Source: JBDHTS01 sp044221445
GTDB lineage: Bacteria; Pseudomonadota; Alphaproteobacteria; Micavibrionales; Micavibrionaceae
Assembly (NCBI GenBank): GCA_044221445.1
Contig: JBGAPF010000006.1
Location: 45,334-109,333 of the forward strand
Direction of reading: 5' to 3'
DNA length: 64,000 bases
Notes under the pieces: model-generated
The model's input: only the letters and a program-made list of their open reading frames with translations
Databases searched by the model: none
Told to the model about the DNA's origin: nothing
Made by a program: the position numbers and the translations under genes
Part shown: positions 34,315-42,835 of the stretch, in pieces
How positions within the stretch are numbered: position 1 is the first letter of the stretch
Layout: each line of letters begins with the position of its first letter

Positions 34315-34377
34315 AGTAAAGACCTGTATCTTGTTTATACGCCTGGATATCCCTAAGGATCCCCAACCCTGGGGTTC

Positions 34378-35670
34378 TTAGACCTTTTTTTGCAGCAATG
34401 CAGCAAAAAAACCGTCTGTTTTGTGGCGAGCGGGGGATAACCGCATAAAATCGCCCATGTCCAGGGCCGGCATGACCGAAGAAACGGGAAGGATTTCAAA
34501 GTCTTGGTTGCGGGCCAGGAAAGCCGCCGCCTGGTTTTCGTTTTCCTCTCGCAGCAGGGAACAAGTGGCATAGACCAGCCGCCCGCCCGGCTTCACTGTT
34601 TTGGCGGCCTTATCGAGGATCTCCGCCTGCACGGCCAGCAATTCGTCGAGCGAGGGGCCGAAAGCGCGCCAGCGCAGATCGGGATTGCGCCGCCAGGTAC
34701 CGGTGCCGCTGCACGGCGAGTCGACCAGCACGGCATCGAACGTACCCTTCTGGCGCCGCAGCCATTTGCGGTTTTTTTCATCCGACAGCGGACGCACTTC
34801 GATGATGTCATGCACCCCGGCCCGCTTGAAGCGGATGCGGCCTTTGGCCAGCCGCCCGGGGTCGATGTCGCAGGCGACGATCCGGCCCTTGTTGTTCATC
34901 GCGGCGGCCAGCGCCAGCGTCTTGCCGCCCGCTCCGGCGCAGTAATCCAGAACCTGCGCGCCCGGCTGCGCGCCGGAAAGAAAGGCGATCAACTGCGAGC
35001 CCTCGTCCTGGATTTCGATCAGGCCCTTGGTAAAGGCCTTGGTTTTCGACAGGAAAGCCTTGCCCTCGGCGCGCAGGCCCCAGGGCGACCAGTGCGTGGG
35101 CGCGGTCTTCACGCCGTCCTTTTCCAGGCTGGCCGCCGCGTCTTCGCGCGTGATCCGGCGGATATTGACGCGCAAATCAAGCGGGGCTGGCGGGATCATC
35201 CCGGCCATCTCCTCCACGAAAGCCTCGCCAAAGGCGGCGCGCAGTTTTTCTTCCCAGACGGCGGGACATTCCGCCCGCACCGCTTCCGGCATGTCCGGAT
35301 GGTCGAGCTTGTGGACGTCGAGGGCCTGGGCCAGCTTCTCCTCTTCAGGCGACAACGGCGCGGGGCCGTATTGCGAGCCGTCGAACAGGCGCCCCGTATT
35401 GCCCGCCTTCAATCCTTCCGCCAGGCACAGCCAGGCGATCACAGTGTTGCGCGGCGTAGGCGCCACGCCCTGCCGGTCCAGCCACCAGCCCAGCCGCGCC
35501 CGCGCGCGGACGATGGCGTAAAGGCGCTCGACGATGGCGGCCCGGTCCTTGCTGCCGATATAGCGCCGCCCGCGCATATAGTCACCGACCGTCCCGTCCA
35601 TCGGGACGCGGCTGTCGGCGGTTTTCTGCAACAGGTCGATCACACTCTGGATGCGGGCGGCTGGGGTCAT
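34378..35670 (-). CDS. RsmB/NOP-family rRNA cytosine-C5 methyltransferase
   Basis: 430 residues. N-terminal NusB-like RNA-binding domain (GSKDRAAIVERLYAIVRAR), then the SAM-dependent domain. SAM motif is VLDYCAGAGGKTLALAAAM. Catalytic motif IV is DSPCSGTGTWRRNPDLRW with Cys in the PC, and motif VI GGRLVYATCSLLREEN carries the second Cys (TCS). Both cysteines of the RsmB mechanism (m5C967 in 16S rRNA) are present. RsmB itself or a close NOP2/Sun relative. Confidence 0.93.
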   Translation of the reverse strand: MTPAARIQSVIDLLQKTADSRVPMDGTVGDYMRGRRYIGSKDRAAIVERLYAIVRARARLGWWLDRQGVAPTPRNTVIAWLCLAEGLKAGNTGRLFDGSQYGPAPLSPEEEKLAQALDVHKLDHPDMPEAVRAECPAVWEEKLRAAFGEAFVEEMAGMIPPAPLDLRVNIRRITREDAAASLEKDGVKTAPTHWSPWGLRAEGKAFLSKTKAFTKGLIEIQDEGSQLIAFLSGAQPGAQVLDYCAGAGGKTLALAAAMNNKGRIVACDIDPGRLAKGRIRFKRAGVHDIIEVRPLSDEKNRKWLRRQKGTFDAVLVDSPCSGTGTWRRNPDLRWRAFGPSLDELLAVQAEILDKAAKTVKPGGRLVYATCSLLREENENQAAAFLARNQDFEILPVSSVMPALDMGDFMRLSPARHKTDGFFAALLQKKV

Positions 35671-35855
35671 GGCTTTACATCAAAAAGGTTTTACCGGTGA
35701 GAACACGAAGGACACTAAGCCTTTTGCCATGATTTTTGAAAGCTTTATTCGGTTCCCCTGTTTTTTGTCTAGGACCGTTTTTTATTTGGTTGACTCATAG
35801 AGCTATTTTTAAGCACACTGCTTATGTCGTTTTCAGTTTAAATGGAGGACTATAA

Positions 35856-35978
35856 ATGGGTATTTCGTCAGGTTTCGAAACTGCTAAAGCCGTTGATCCG
35901 AATAATGAAGCGCCTGCCAAGGCAGATGTTGGAGCTCCTGCTCTTAAAGGTACCGCACCAACAGGACCTTCGGCTTAA
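35856..35978 (+). CDS. Small possible protein (40 aa)
   Basis: ATG at 35856 with a perfect GGAGG eight bases upstream and a Rho-independent terminator just after the stop. The product MGISSGFETAKAVDPNNEAP and onward is Ala/Pro/Gly-rich and ends GTAPTGPSA. No family or membrane segment recognised. The strong ribosome site plus its own terminator make it a credible single-gene unit despite its size. Confidence 0.62.
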   Translation: MGISSGFETAKAVDPNNEAPAKADVGAPALKGTAPTGPSA

Positions 35979-35992
35979 TCAAAACGAATTTT

Positions 35993-36020
35993 AAAAAAGC
36001 CGCCTCCGGGCGGCTTTTTT
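35993..36020 (+). terminator. Rho-independent terminator after the 40-aa gene
   Basis: AAAAAAGCCGCC and GGCGGCTTTTTT form a 12-bp perfect stem around TCCG, ending in a T run. Confidence 0.92.
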
Positions 36021-36075
36021 ATTTATTCTGAATCTTCTAAATTCATCATCTTGGAATGAAAAATAAGGATACAAC

Positions 36076-37170
36076 GTGTTTACCCTCTTCGATCCCCTGC
36101 AGGCCGGAAAACTTTCCCTCAAAAACCGCTGCGTCATGGCGCCCTTAACGCGCGGACGGGCGGGGGAGAGCCGCGTCCCCAACGCCATGATGGCGAATTA
36201 TTATGCGCAACGGGCAGGGGCCGGGCTGATCGTCAGCGAGGCGACGGCCATTTCTGAAACAGGTTATGGCTGGAAGGACGCGCCGGGCCTGTATACCGAC
36301 GCGATGGAACAGGGCTGGGCGATGGTAACGAAAGCCGTCCATGACAAGGGCGGGCTGATGGTGCTGCAGCTCTGGCATATGGGCCGCATCTCGCACCCCG
36401 ATTTCCTGGGCGGCGCCCTGCCGCTCGCGCCGTCCGCCGTGGCCGCCGCGGGTTTCGCGCGGTCGCTGGACAAGGACAAGCCTTATGTGACACCCCGCGC
36501 GATGACGGAGGACGACATCGCCCGCACCATAAAAGATTATGTCCGCGCAACGGAGCGCGCCCTGCGCGCCGGGTTCGACGGTGTGGAGATCCATGGCGCG
36601 AACGGCTATCTGATCGACCAGTTCCTGAAAGACGGTTCCAACAAACGCGCCGATTCCTATGGGGGGACAATCGACAACCGCGCCCGTTTTCTGCTGCAGG
36701 TCGTCGAGGCGGTCGCGGCAGTGGCGGGTGCGGATCGTACGGGACTGCGCCTCTCCCCCGACAATGTCCAGGACACGGCCGACAGCGATCCTGAATCGCT
36801 GTTTACGCGCGTGGCGGAACTGCTGAACCCGTTCGGCCTTGCCTATCTGCATGTCAAGGAGCCGTCGCGTATGCCGGACTATACGCCGCGCGTGCCCTCC
36901 GTGACCTTGTCGATGCGCGGCGCGTATAAAGGCGTCCTGATCGTCAACGAAGGCTACGATCAGGACACGGGCCAGGCGGCGCTGGACAGCGGTCTCGCCG
37001 ACGCCGTCGCCTTCGGCGTCCCCTTCCTGGCCAATCCTGATCTGGTCGAACGCTTCCGGTCCGGTGCGCCGCTCAACACACCCGACAGCAAGACGTTCTA
37101 TATCGGCGGCGCCAAAGGGTATACGGATTATCCGGTCGCGTCTAAACAGCCGGAGAAACGGGCGGTCTGA
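36076..37170 (+). CDS. Old-yellow-enzyme family alkene reductase (NemA-like)
   Basis: 364 residues, starting at GTG 36076 with AAGGA six bases upstream. FMN-binding TIM barrel that reduces activated C=C bonds (enones, N-ethylmaleimide, nitrate esters) with NAD(P)H. Landmarks: VMAPLTRGRAG (FMN/substrate loop), LQLWHMGRISHP, GVEIHGANGYLIDQFL (His-Ala-Asn substrate-binding motif) and DSYGGTIDNRARFLL. The C-terminal FMN site has DAVAFGVPFLANPDLVERF. Typical of stress-responsive NemA-type reductases. Confidence 0.95.
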   Translation: MFTLFDPLQAGKLSLKNRCVMAPLTRGRAGESRVPNAMMANYYAQRAGAGLIVSEATAISETGYGWKDAPGLYTDAMEQGWAMVTKAVHDKGGLMVLQLWHMGRISHPDFLGGALPLAPSAVAAAGFARSLDKDKPYVTPRAMTEDDIARTIKDYVRATERALRAGFDGVEIHGANGYLIDQFLKDGSNKRADSYGGTIDNRARFLLQVVEAVAAVAGADRTGLRLSPDNVQDTADSDPESLFTRVAELLNPFGLAYLHVKEPSRMPDYTPRVPSVTLSMRGAYKGVLIVNEGYDQDTGQAALDSGLADAVAFGVPFLANPDLVERFRSGAPLNTPDSKTFYIGGAKGYTDYPVASKQPEKRAV

Positions 37171-37185
37171 TTGTGCAGGTATTGT

Positions 37186-37899
37186 TCACGCCGCCTTCGA
37201 CAAGGTCGGATGCGGCGTGCTCATTATAATGGTCCGGCCCTTGTGATCTAAACCCATGCCCACATAACCGTCGTCCAGCAACATCTGCTGCAGCCCGATA
37301 TCGCTTAACGGCACCTCTATTCCTGCATGAGAGAAAGCTGCGGACAGGCTTTTTCCAAGCGATCCCGCTTTTCCCTGAAGATTATAGACCGGGCGGGTAC
37401 GCTGGCCCTTGTCAAAACTGACGATATGGAGGCCGCGATGGGAAAACATGCTGAGGGCTTTCAGATTGTCGATTTTCACGCGGGCGACAACCGTCTCTTT
37501 CCCATGGGCGACGGCGTGACGGTCCCATAATTTAATCAGCGCGTCCCTGAAAACTTTGCCTGGGCGAAAAAGCGACATCCCCTGCAAGGCGCTGGCAGGC
37601 GTATCGTCTGAATGATGGATGACCGCCTGGCCGGTCAGCCTACCCTCAGAAACGATGCCAAGGACGGCGCTGCCCTGCCTGCCTTCAAGATGGCTGGCGA
37701 AATAGTCATCGTCCCGTCTGACAAGAAAACGTGTATCCTTATCCGCCGACAATGCGGCTTCATGTAAGGCCAGGGCATGACTTAGATGCTGCGACCGAAG
37801 CATAACGGCGTGATGTTCACCGTCCTGGTCCCTGAGGACGCTCAGGATTTGCGTTGTTTTAAGGTCGATCGCAACGCCGTTAAATGTATCTTTTCTCAT
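37186..37899 (-). CDS. Possible GNAT-type acetyltransferase
   Basis: 237 residues from the ATG at 37899 (MRKDTFNGVAIDLKTTQ). Central strands (GSAVLGIVSEGRLTGQAVIHH) and a helix followed by ARVKIDNLKALSMFSHRGL resemble the GNAT end motif N-x-x-A-x-x-x-Y/F-x-x-x-G. The acetyl-CoA loop R-x-x-G-x-G/A is not clear (RPGKVFRDALIKLW may replace it). So the fold is suggested but activity is unproven. The C-terminus (PLSDIGLQQMLLDDGYVGMG) is unlike standard members. Confidence 0.5.
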   Translation of the reverse strand: MRKDTFNGVAIDLKTTQILSVLRDQDGEHHAVMLRSQHLSHALALHEAALSADKDTRFLVRRDDDYFASHLEGRQGSAVLGIVSEGRLTGQAVIHHSDDTPASALQGMSLFRPGKVFRDALIKLWDRHAVAHGKETVVARVKIDNLKALSMFSHRGLHIVSFDKGQRTRPVYNLQGKAGSLGKSLSAAFSHAGIEVPLSDIGLQQMLLDDGYVGMGLDHKGRTIIMSTPHPTLSKAA

Positions 37900-38173
37900 T
37901 GATAGAAATCCATTCCGCCCGAAGTGAAAAATAAAAGCCGCCCGGTGACTGACCGGCACGGCTTGCGGAAGGATTTTGAGGACGTCTAAACGTTGCTCGA
38001 ACCCGGCAGACCGTGCGGTCAGCGGGCTGGTCGTCGGCTGCATTCGCCGGAATAGATATGGTCGAGCAATATGTTCATAAGACTATGAAACAGGAAAAGC
38101 CGCTCTTCTGTCAAACTTTTTTTGCAATGCGGTGGTGACGGCGGGCCGCGGACGGCTTATCCTTCTTCCTGCC

Positions 38174-39037
38174 ATGGATCCAAGCGCCGAAAACATTGAC
38201 CCTGTCCGCCTGATCGTCACCGGCCTGTCCGGCGCGGGACTATCCTCGGCCCTTAAAAACCTTGAAGACCTGGGGTATGAGGCGTTCGACAATTTTCCCC
38301 TGTCCCTGGCCCGCCAGCTGGCCGCCGATCCGGCGGGAAAAGGCCATCCCATCGCCATCGGCATCGACACCCGCAGCCGCGGATTCAGCCCCGAGGCACT
38401 GCTCGACATGGTCGAAACCCTGGAAGCCCGTCTGATCTTCCTGACGGCCGACGAGGCCGTGCTGCAGCGGCGGTTCACCGAGACCAGGCGGCGGCATCCG
38501 CTGGCGAAAGACCGTCCGGTCAGCGCCGGGATCCGTAAAGAGACGGAATGGCTGTACGCGCTGAGGAACGCCGCCGACACCGTGATCGACACGTCGGACC
38601 TGTCCGTCCATGGACTGCGCCACGTGCTGGAACGGTCCTGCGCGCTGGACAAGGCGGGGCGGCGGCTGACGGTCACCCTTGTTTCTTTCGCCTTCCGCCA
38701 CGGCCTGCCGCGCGAGGCTGACATGGTGTTCGATGTCCGTTTCCTGCGCAACCCGCACTGGGAACCGGCTTTACGCCCTCTGACGGGTCTGGACGGCGAC
38801 GTCCGCGCCTATGTCGAAACGGATAAGGGGTTTCAGCCGTTTATCGCCCATATCAAGGCGCTGATGGCGCCGCTTTTCCCGCGTTACATGGACGAGGGCA
38901 AGAATTACCTGACCCTGGCCTGCGGATGCACGGGCGGACGGCACCGCTCGGTCGCCATCGCTGAAATCCTGAAAGCCTGGCTGGACAGGGAAGGCATGGC
39001 CGTGACCGTCCAGCACCGTGACATGGACCGTGCCTGA
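38174..39037 (+). CDS. rapZ: RapZ/YvcJ family nucleotide-binding protein
   Basis: 287 residues from the ATG at 38174. N-terminal P-loop-like region RLIVTGLSGAGLSSALKNLE and EAFDNFPLSL follow the RapZ pattern. The Walker A lysine (GxSGxGKS) is replaced by leucine, so nucleotide binding may be altered. Middle: ADEAVLQRRFTETRRRHPL. The C-terminal domain has SFAFRHGLPREADMVFDVRFLRNPHW and the family end ACGCTGGRHRSVAIAE. RapZ is an RNase adapter for GlmZ-type sRNAs in Escherichia coli; in alphaproteobacteria its role is less clear. No hprK/pts genes are next to it here. Confidence 0.92.
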   Translation: MDPSAENIDPVRLIVTGLSGAGLSSALKNLEDLGYEAFDNFPLSLARQLAADPAGKGHPIAIGIDTRSRGFSPEALLDMVETLEARLIFLTADEAVLQRRFTETRRRHPLAKDRPVSAGIRKETEWLYALRNAADTVIDTSDLSVHGLRHVLERSCALDKAGRRLTVTLVSFAFRHGLPREADMVFDVRFLRNPHWEPALRPLTGLDGDVRAYVETDKGFQPFIAHIKALMAPLFPRYMDEGKNYLTLACGCTGGRHRSVAIAEILKAWLDREGMAVTVQHRDMDRA

Positions 39038-39103
39038 AACGGAAGTTATTTCTTCCCTTCGGGACAGGGAATGTATACACAAAAGATGCTGGAGGTTTGT
39101 GAC

Positions 39104-40495
39104 ATGCTGCTCGATCCCCTTCTCCTTTCGCGTATCCAGTTTGCGTTCACGGTCTCGTTCCATATCACCTTTCCCGCGTTCACCATCGGTCTCGCCAGCT
39201 GGCTGGCCGTGATCGAATGGCGCTGGTTGCGCACGGGCAATCCGATCTATCGCGAAATCTACCGGCTGTGGAGCAAGATTTTCGCGGTCGCTTTCGGCAT
39301 GGGCGTGGTCTCCGGCGTCGTCATGTCGTATGAAATCGGCACCAACTGGGCCGGGTTTGCCGACCGCACCGGCAACGTGCTGGGGCCGTTGCTCGGTTAC
39401 GAAGTGCTGACGGCGTTCTTCCTCGAATCCTCTTTCCTCGGCATCATGCTGTTCGGCTGGAACCGGGTCGGGCCGCGCATGCATTTCGCGGCGACCTGCT
39501 GTGTCGCCGTCGGAACGCTGATGTCCGCTTTCTGGATCCTGGCGGCCAACAGCTTCATGCAGACGCCGCAGGGGTTCACCGTCGGTGAAAACGGCCTTCT
39601 GTACCCGGCTGACTGGCTCCAGATCATCTTCAACCCCTCCTTCCCGTACCGTTTCGCGCATATGGTGACGGCGGCGTTCCTGACCACGGCGTTCAGCGTC
39701 GGCGGCGTCGGGGCGGCCTATTTGTGGAAAGGGCGGCATGTGCCGCATGCCCGCATCATGCTGGGCATGGCGATGCTTATGGCCGTGTTCGTGGCGCCGC
39801 TCCAGCTCGTGATCGGCGACCAGCACGGGCTGAACACCCTGAAGCACCAGCCTGCAAAAGTCGCGGCGATGGAAGGGATCTGGGAAACCGAAAGCGGCGC
39901 CGGCCTGCGCGTGTTCGGCATCCCAGACCAGGACGCCGAGGAAACGAAGTACAGCGTCGAAATCCCCAAACTCGCCAGCCTGATTCTGACCCATCACATC
40001 GACGGCACCATAAAAGGCCTGAAAGAATGGCCGAAGGAGGACCGCCCGCCCGTCGTCATCGTGTTCTGGTCGTTCCGCGTCATGGTCGGGATCGGCATGG
40101 CGATGATCCTGACCGGCGCGATGGCGTCCGTGCTGTACTTTAAAAAGCGGCTGTTCGATACGCGCTGGTTCCAGCTCTGGTGCATGGTGATGACGCCCGC
40201 GGGTTTTATTGCCATCCTCGCCGGGTGGTTCGTGACGGAAACGGGCCGGCAGCCTTATGTCGTCTACGGCGTGCTGCGCACGGCCGACGCCGTGTCGCCG
40301 GTCATCGGCATCAACGTGGCGCTGTCTCTCATGGCGTTTATCGTCGTGTATATGGCGGTGTTCGGCGCGGGTACGTACTACATCGTCAAGCTTCTGGCCA
40401 AGGGACCGGGCGGCAGCAAGGACGAACCTTACAAGCTGCACAGCCGCACCGCGACGCCGTTCAAGCCGGAAGAAACGCAGGAGAAAGGGAAATAA
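39104..40495 (+). CDS. cydA: Cytochrome bd-type (cyanide-insensitive) quinol oxidase subunit I
   Basis: 463 residues from the ATG at 39104, with GGAGG nine bases upstream (an earlier in-frame ATG at 39071 has no site). About nine membrane helices. It begins LLDPLLLSRIQFAFTVSFHI with the heme b595 His, and GVVSGVVMSYEIGTNWAGF, GYEVLTAFFLESSFLGIMLF and PLQLVIGDQHG follow as expected. The periplasmic Q-loop is short, the CIO (CioA) form rather than the long E. coli type. It reduces O2 to water with quinol, inner membrane. Followed by cydB 2 nt later. Confidence 0.95.
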   Translation: MLLDPLLLSRIQFAFTVSFHITFPAFTIGLASWLAVIEWRWLRTGNPIYREIYRLWSKIFAVAFGMGVVSGVVMSYEIGTNWAGFADRTGNVLGPLLGYEVLTAFFLESSFLGIMLFGWNRVGPRMHFAATCCVAVGTLMSAFWILAANSFMQTPQGFTVGENGLLYPADWLQIIFNPSFPYRFAHMVTAAFLTTAFSVGGVGAAYLWKGRHVPHARIMLGMAMLMAVFVAPLQLVIGDQHGLNTLKHQPAKVAAMEGIWETESGAGLRVFGIPDQDAEETKYSVEIPKLASLILTHHIDGTIKGLKEWPKEDRPPVVIVFWSFRVMVGIGMAMILTGAMASVLYFKKRLFDTRWFQLWCMVMTPAGFIAILAGWFVTETGRQPYVVYGVLRTADAVSPVIGINVALSLMAFIVVYMAVFGAGTYYIVKLLAKGPGGSKDEPYKLHSRTATPFKPEETQEKGK

Positions 40496-40497
40496 CC

Positions 40498-41514
40498 ATG
40501 TTCTCGTTCGAAAACATCGTCGATCTTCCCCTGATCTGGGGCGGTCTGATCGGGATCGCCGTCCTGCTGTACGTCCTGCTCGACGGGTTCGATCTCGGCA
40601 TCGGCATCCTGTTTCCCTTCGCGCCTTCGGACCGCTGCCGCGATCGGATGATGAATTCCGTCGCGCCGTTCTGGGACGGCAACGAGACCTGGCTCGTGCT
40701 CGGCGGGGGCGGGTTGTTCGCGGCCTTCCCGCTGGCTTACGCGATCGTCATGCCCGCCCTGTATGTGCCGATCATCCTGATGTTGCTCTGCCTTATCTTC
40801 CGGGGCGTGGCGTTCGAGTTCCGTTTCAAGGCCGACCGCTCGCGCCTGATCTGGGACGGCGCCTTCCATTTCGGGTCTCTGGGCGCCGCCTTTCTTCAGG
40901 GCATGATTCTCGGCGGTTTTATCCAAGGCATCGACGTCGAAGGCCGCAGCTTCGCCGGCGGCGCGTTCGACTGGCTGACCGCGTTCAGCGTGATGTGCGG
41001 CATGGCCGTCACCTGCGGCTACATCATGCTGGGCGCAACCTGGCTGGTGATGAAGACGGAAGGGGAAACCCAGGCCTGGGCGCGGCGCGCGGCGGAATAT
41101 ATCTGGGTGTTCGTGGCGTTCTTCATGGCCGTGGTGTCCCTGTGGGTACCGTTTCTCGGCGAGAACATCCGCGAGCGCTGGTTTTCCGACAACCATTTCC
41201 TGTGGATGCTGCCCTTGCCGCTCGCGACAGGGCTTGCCTTTATCGCCCTTTGGCACGGACTGTGGAAGGGCCATGAGACGCTGCCCTTCGCGGCGGCGCT
41301 GGCGGTTTTCCTTCTGGGGTATGGCGGGCTGGGCATCAGCCTGTGGCCGTGGGCCGTGCCCTTCGCGGTGACGCTGCATGATGCCGCCGCCGCCCCTGAA
41401 TCCCTGTCCCTGCTGCTGGTGGGCGCTGTGATCATGCTGCCTGTTGTCCTGGCCTATACGGTTTATTCCTATTACGTCTTCAAGGGCAAAAGTTCGCATG
41501 AGCCCCTCTATTAA
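40498..41514 (+). CDS. cydB: Cytochrome bd-type quinol oxidase subunit II
   Basis: 338 residues from the ATG at 40498 with GGAGAAAGGG upstream, 2 nt after cydA. About eight or nine membrane helices. It begins LPLIWGGLIGIAVLLYVLLD, then GFDLGIGILFPFAPSD (family start) and NSVAPFWDGNETWLVLGGGG, the diagnostic CydB segment. It pairs with CydA in the oxidase. Its last 17 bases overlap the small DUF2474 gene in another frame. Confidence 0.95.
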   Translation: MFSFENIVDLPLIWGGLIGIAVLLYVLLDGFDLGIGILFPFAPSDRCRDRMMNSVAPFWDGNETWLVLGGGGLFAAFPLAYAIVMPALYVPIILMLLCLIFRGVAFEFRFKADRSRLIWDGAFHFGSLGAAFLQGMILGGFIQGIDVEGRSFAGGAFDWLTAFSVMCGMAVTCGYIMLGATWLVMKTEGETQAWARRAAEYIWVFVAFFMAVVSLWVPFLGENIRERWFSDNHFLWMLPLPLATGLAFIALWHGLWKGHETLPFAAALAVFLLGYGGLGISLWPWAVPFAVTLHDAAAAPESLSLLLVGAVIMLPVVLAYTVYSYYVFKGKSSHEPLY

Positions 41515-41608
41515 ACAATGGCTCTGGTTCTGGGGCTTGTGGCTCGCTGGTTTTTGCGCACTGGCAATTGTGGCTTTAGTTATAAAGCTGATTATGGGGC
41601 TGATTTAA
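41498..41608 (+). CDS. DUF2474 / CydX-like mini-subunit of the bd-type oxidase (36 aa)
   Basis: The frame starting at the ATG at 41498 overlaps the end of cydB by 17 nt and encodes MSPSIKQWLWFWGLWLAGFC followed by ALAIVALVIKLIMGLI. This is one membrane helix after a Trp-rich N-terminus, the pattern of DUF2474 proteins found after cioB. Such single-helix subunits stabilise the oxidase. Its stop region overlaps the convergent DNA methyltransferase gene by 17 nt. Confidence 0.82.
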   Translation: MSPSIKQWLWFWGLWLAGFCALAIVALVIKLIMGLI

Positions 41609-42248
41609 AAATCAGACAGTGCGTGTGCCGGTAATCCGGCCTTCCCCCGTCCCAGGAAACGATTACTTCGCCGTCCAGCCGGAAATGCTGTTCGGCGGCG
41701 ATGCCCAGGTCGCGCACAAGAGGCGTATAGGTTTTACCCGGCAGGTTGTCGGCCTGCAGCACGAAGACGGCGTTGCGCTTCATTAGCGATCTCATCCGGC
41801 CGAAGATGAACGCCATGCGTTTCAGATACCGGTCGTATCCAGCCTGTTTCGGATCGCCACCGTAAAGCGGGTTCCACTTGTGATGCTTCGGCATATAAGG
41901 CGGCGACGTCATGGCAAAGTCCATTTTCGGAAAGGCGAAGGATGTAATGCGGCCTGAGTCGCCGCGTTTCAGATTCGTCCAATGTTTCAATTGCCCCGCC
42001 ACCCACTCCTGCCGCCCGCCGTCATGTTCGACGCCATAAGGAATGCGGCTCATCTCCTCCGCCACGAACAGCGTGGTGCCAAGGCCCGCGAACGGGTCGA
42101 ACACGCGGTCGCCGCGCTGGGTGAATTGCTGCAGGAAGTGCCGCACCAGGGATTCGGGATATTTGACCTCGTTCGCTTCAAACGGCGGCGGGTCGCGTTC
42201 GAGTCGGTAGGGAAGGGTGACGAAGGAAGGTCTTTCAGTTTGTTTCAT
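41592..42248 (-). CDS. Solitary DNA methyltransferase (N4/N6 type)
   Basis: 218 residues. SAM-binding motif I is RVFDPFAGLGTTLFVAEEM (about residue 48) and the catalytic motif IV is TSPPYMPKHHKWNPLYGGDP (about residue 113). The order I then IV, with SPPY rather than DPPY, is typical of m4C-type enzymes such as M.PvuII. The product is short for a stand-alone enzyme with its own target-recognition domain. No restriction endonuclease gene is next to it, so it looks like an orphan methyltransferase. Target sequence unknown. Confidence 0.85.
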   Translation of the reverse strand: MKQTERPSFVTLPYRLERDPPPFEANEVKYPESLVRHFLQQFTQRGDRVFDPFAGLGTTLFVAEEMSRIPYGVEHDGGRQEWVAGQLKHWTNLKRGDSGRITSFAFPKMDFAMTSPPYMPKHHKWNPLYGGDPKQAGYDRYLKRMAFIFGRMRSLMKRNAVFVLQADNLPGKTYTPLVRDLGIAAEQHFRLDGEVIVSWDGGRPDYRHTHCLIFKSAP

Positions 42249-42281
42249 GAAAATAATTTCTCGATCTTGTAATTGACTGTT

Positions 42282-42578
42282 TCAAAATGGCTTTTCATTC
42301 AGTTTGCTTTCAAGCGCCGCCAGGTCGGCCGCCAGTTCTTCATCCCTTAGCACGGGCAGGATCAGATGCATGAACTCTCTCTGCAGTTTAAGCGCTTTTT
42401 TCGCCATTCTCAATTTCGCGCGGGCCTCGCCATGCCTGACGGCGTTTTTGCTGACGCGTTTTTTGCCGGACTTCGTGCGCGGCCCGGTGGAATGCTCCCA
42501 AGGCTTCTGGGCGCGGATGCGCTCGGCCTGGGCGGCGCGCCGTTCGGGGGTCCATGGGGAGTAACGCGGTTCGGTCAT
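42282..42578 (-). CDS. Conserved small basic protein (98 aa) with STGPRT-NAxRHG motif
   Basis: Start at the ATG at 42578 with GGTGAG upstream. Residues about 28-50 carry the pattern HSTGPRTKSGKKRVSKNAVR then HG, which recurs in many short bacterial and phage-associated proteins of unknown role. The rest is a charged helix (LRMAKKALKLQREFMHLILP). Probably nucleic-acid binding given its charge, but this is inference. The IS1595-type element is inserted 33 bp upstream of its start. Confidence 0.65.
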   Translation of the reverse strand: MTEPRYSPWTPERRAAQAERIRAQKPWEHSTGPRTKSGKKRVSKNAVRHGEARAKLRMAKKALKLQREFMHLILPVLRDEELAADLAALESKLNEKPF

Positions 42579-42611
42579 GTCTCACCTTCCTTCCATGGAA
42601 AACGATAAAGG

Positions 42612-42619
42612 AATGTAGT
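42612..42619. repeat. Left copy of 8-bp target-site duplication
   Basis: AATGTAGT directly before the left terminal inverted repeat; the same eight bases follow the right end at 45290-45297. Eight-base duplications are usual for the IS1595 family. Confidence 0.92.
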
Positions 42620-42638
42620 CCCAATTATATACTTGACT
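42620..42638 (+). repeat. Left terminal inverted repeat
   Basis: CCCAATTATATACTTGACT, matching the reverse complement of 45271-45289 at all 19 positions; the next base differs. Confidence 0.93.
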
Positions 42639-42649
42639 GAACGAATCAA

Positions 42650-42835
42650 ATGGCACAGAAATCCAAGGGACAGGGAAGTATTACGATTTCGGACGCGATG
42701 CTCGACGCTGCTTGTCGCGCAATGTATTCTTTTTCTGACGATTTTTTTTCGCGTCTTCATCGGAGTGACGTGGAAAGGCTTGCGCGACAGGTCTTTTCAT
42801 CAATGGCCGCCGCCAAGGAAGAGGACGCACCCTAG
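42650..42835 (+). CDS. Small passenger protein (61 aa)
   Basis: ATG at 42650, only 11 bases inside the left terminal repeat, with no clear ribosome site. The product starts MAQKSKGQGSITISDAMLDA and continues with SFSDDFFSRLHRSDVERLAR, a plausible helical protein. Its 3' three-quarters run antisense to the C-terminal codons of the HEPN-motif gene, so the two genes overlap tail to tail. Real coding is likely but unproven. Confidence 0.5.
   Translation: MAQKSKGQGSITISDAMLDAACRAMYSFSDDFFSRLHRSDVERLARQVFSSMAAAKEEDAP

Noticed and set aside
34381..34412. T-run / GCAGCAATGCAGC / A-run near the end of the RsmB-type gene, terminator-like at first sight
   Set aside because: GCAGC repeats directly rather than as an inverted repeat, and the T and A runs are on the wrong sides; it is coding sequence for the C-terminus.
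38771..40441. 556-codon minus-strand frame opposite rapZ and cydA
   Set aside because: Shadow of two well-identified genes; composition is typical of antisense frames in GC-rich DNA.
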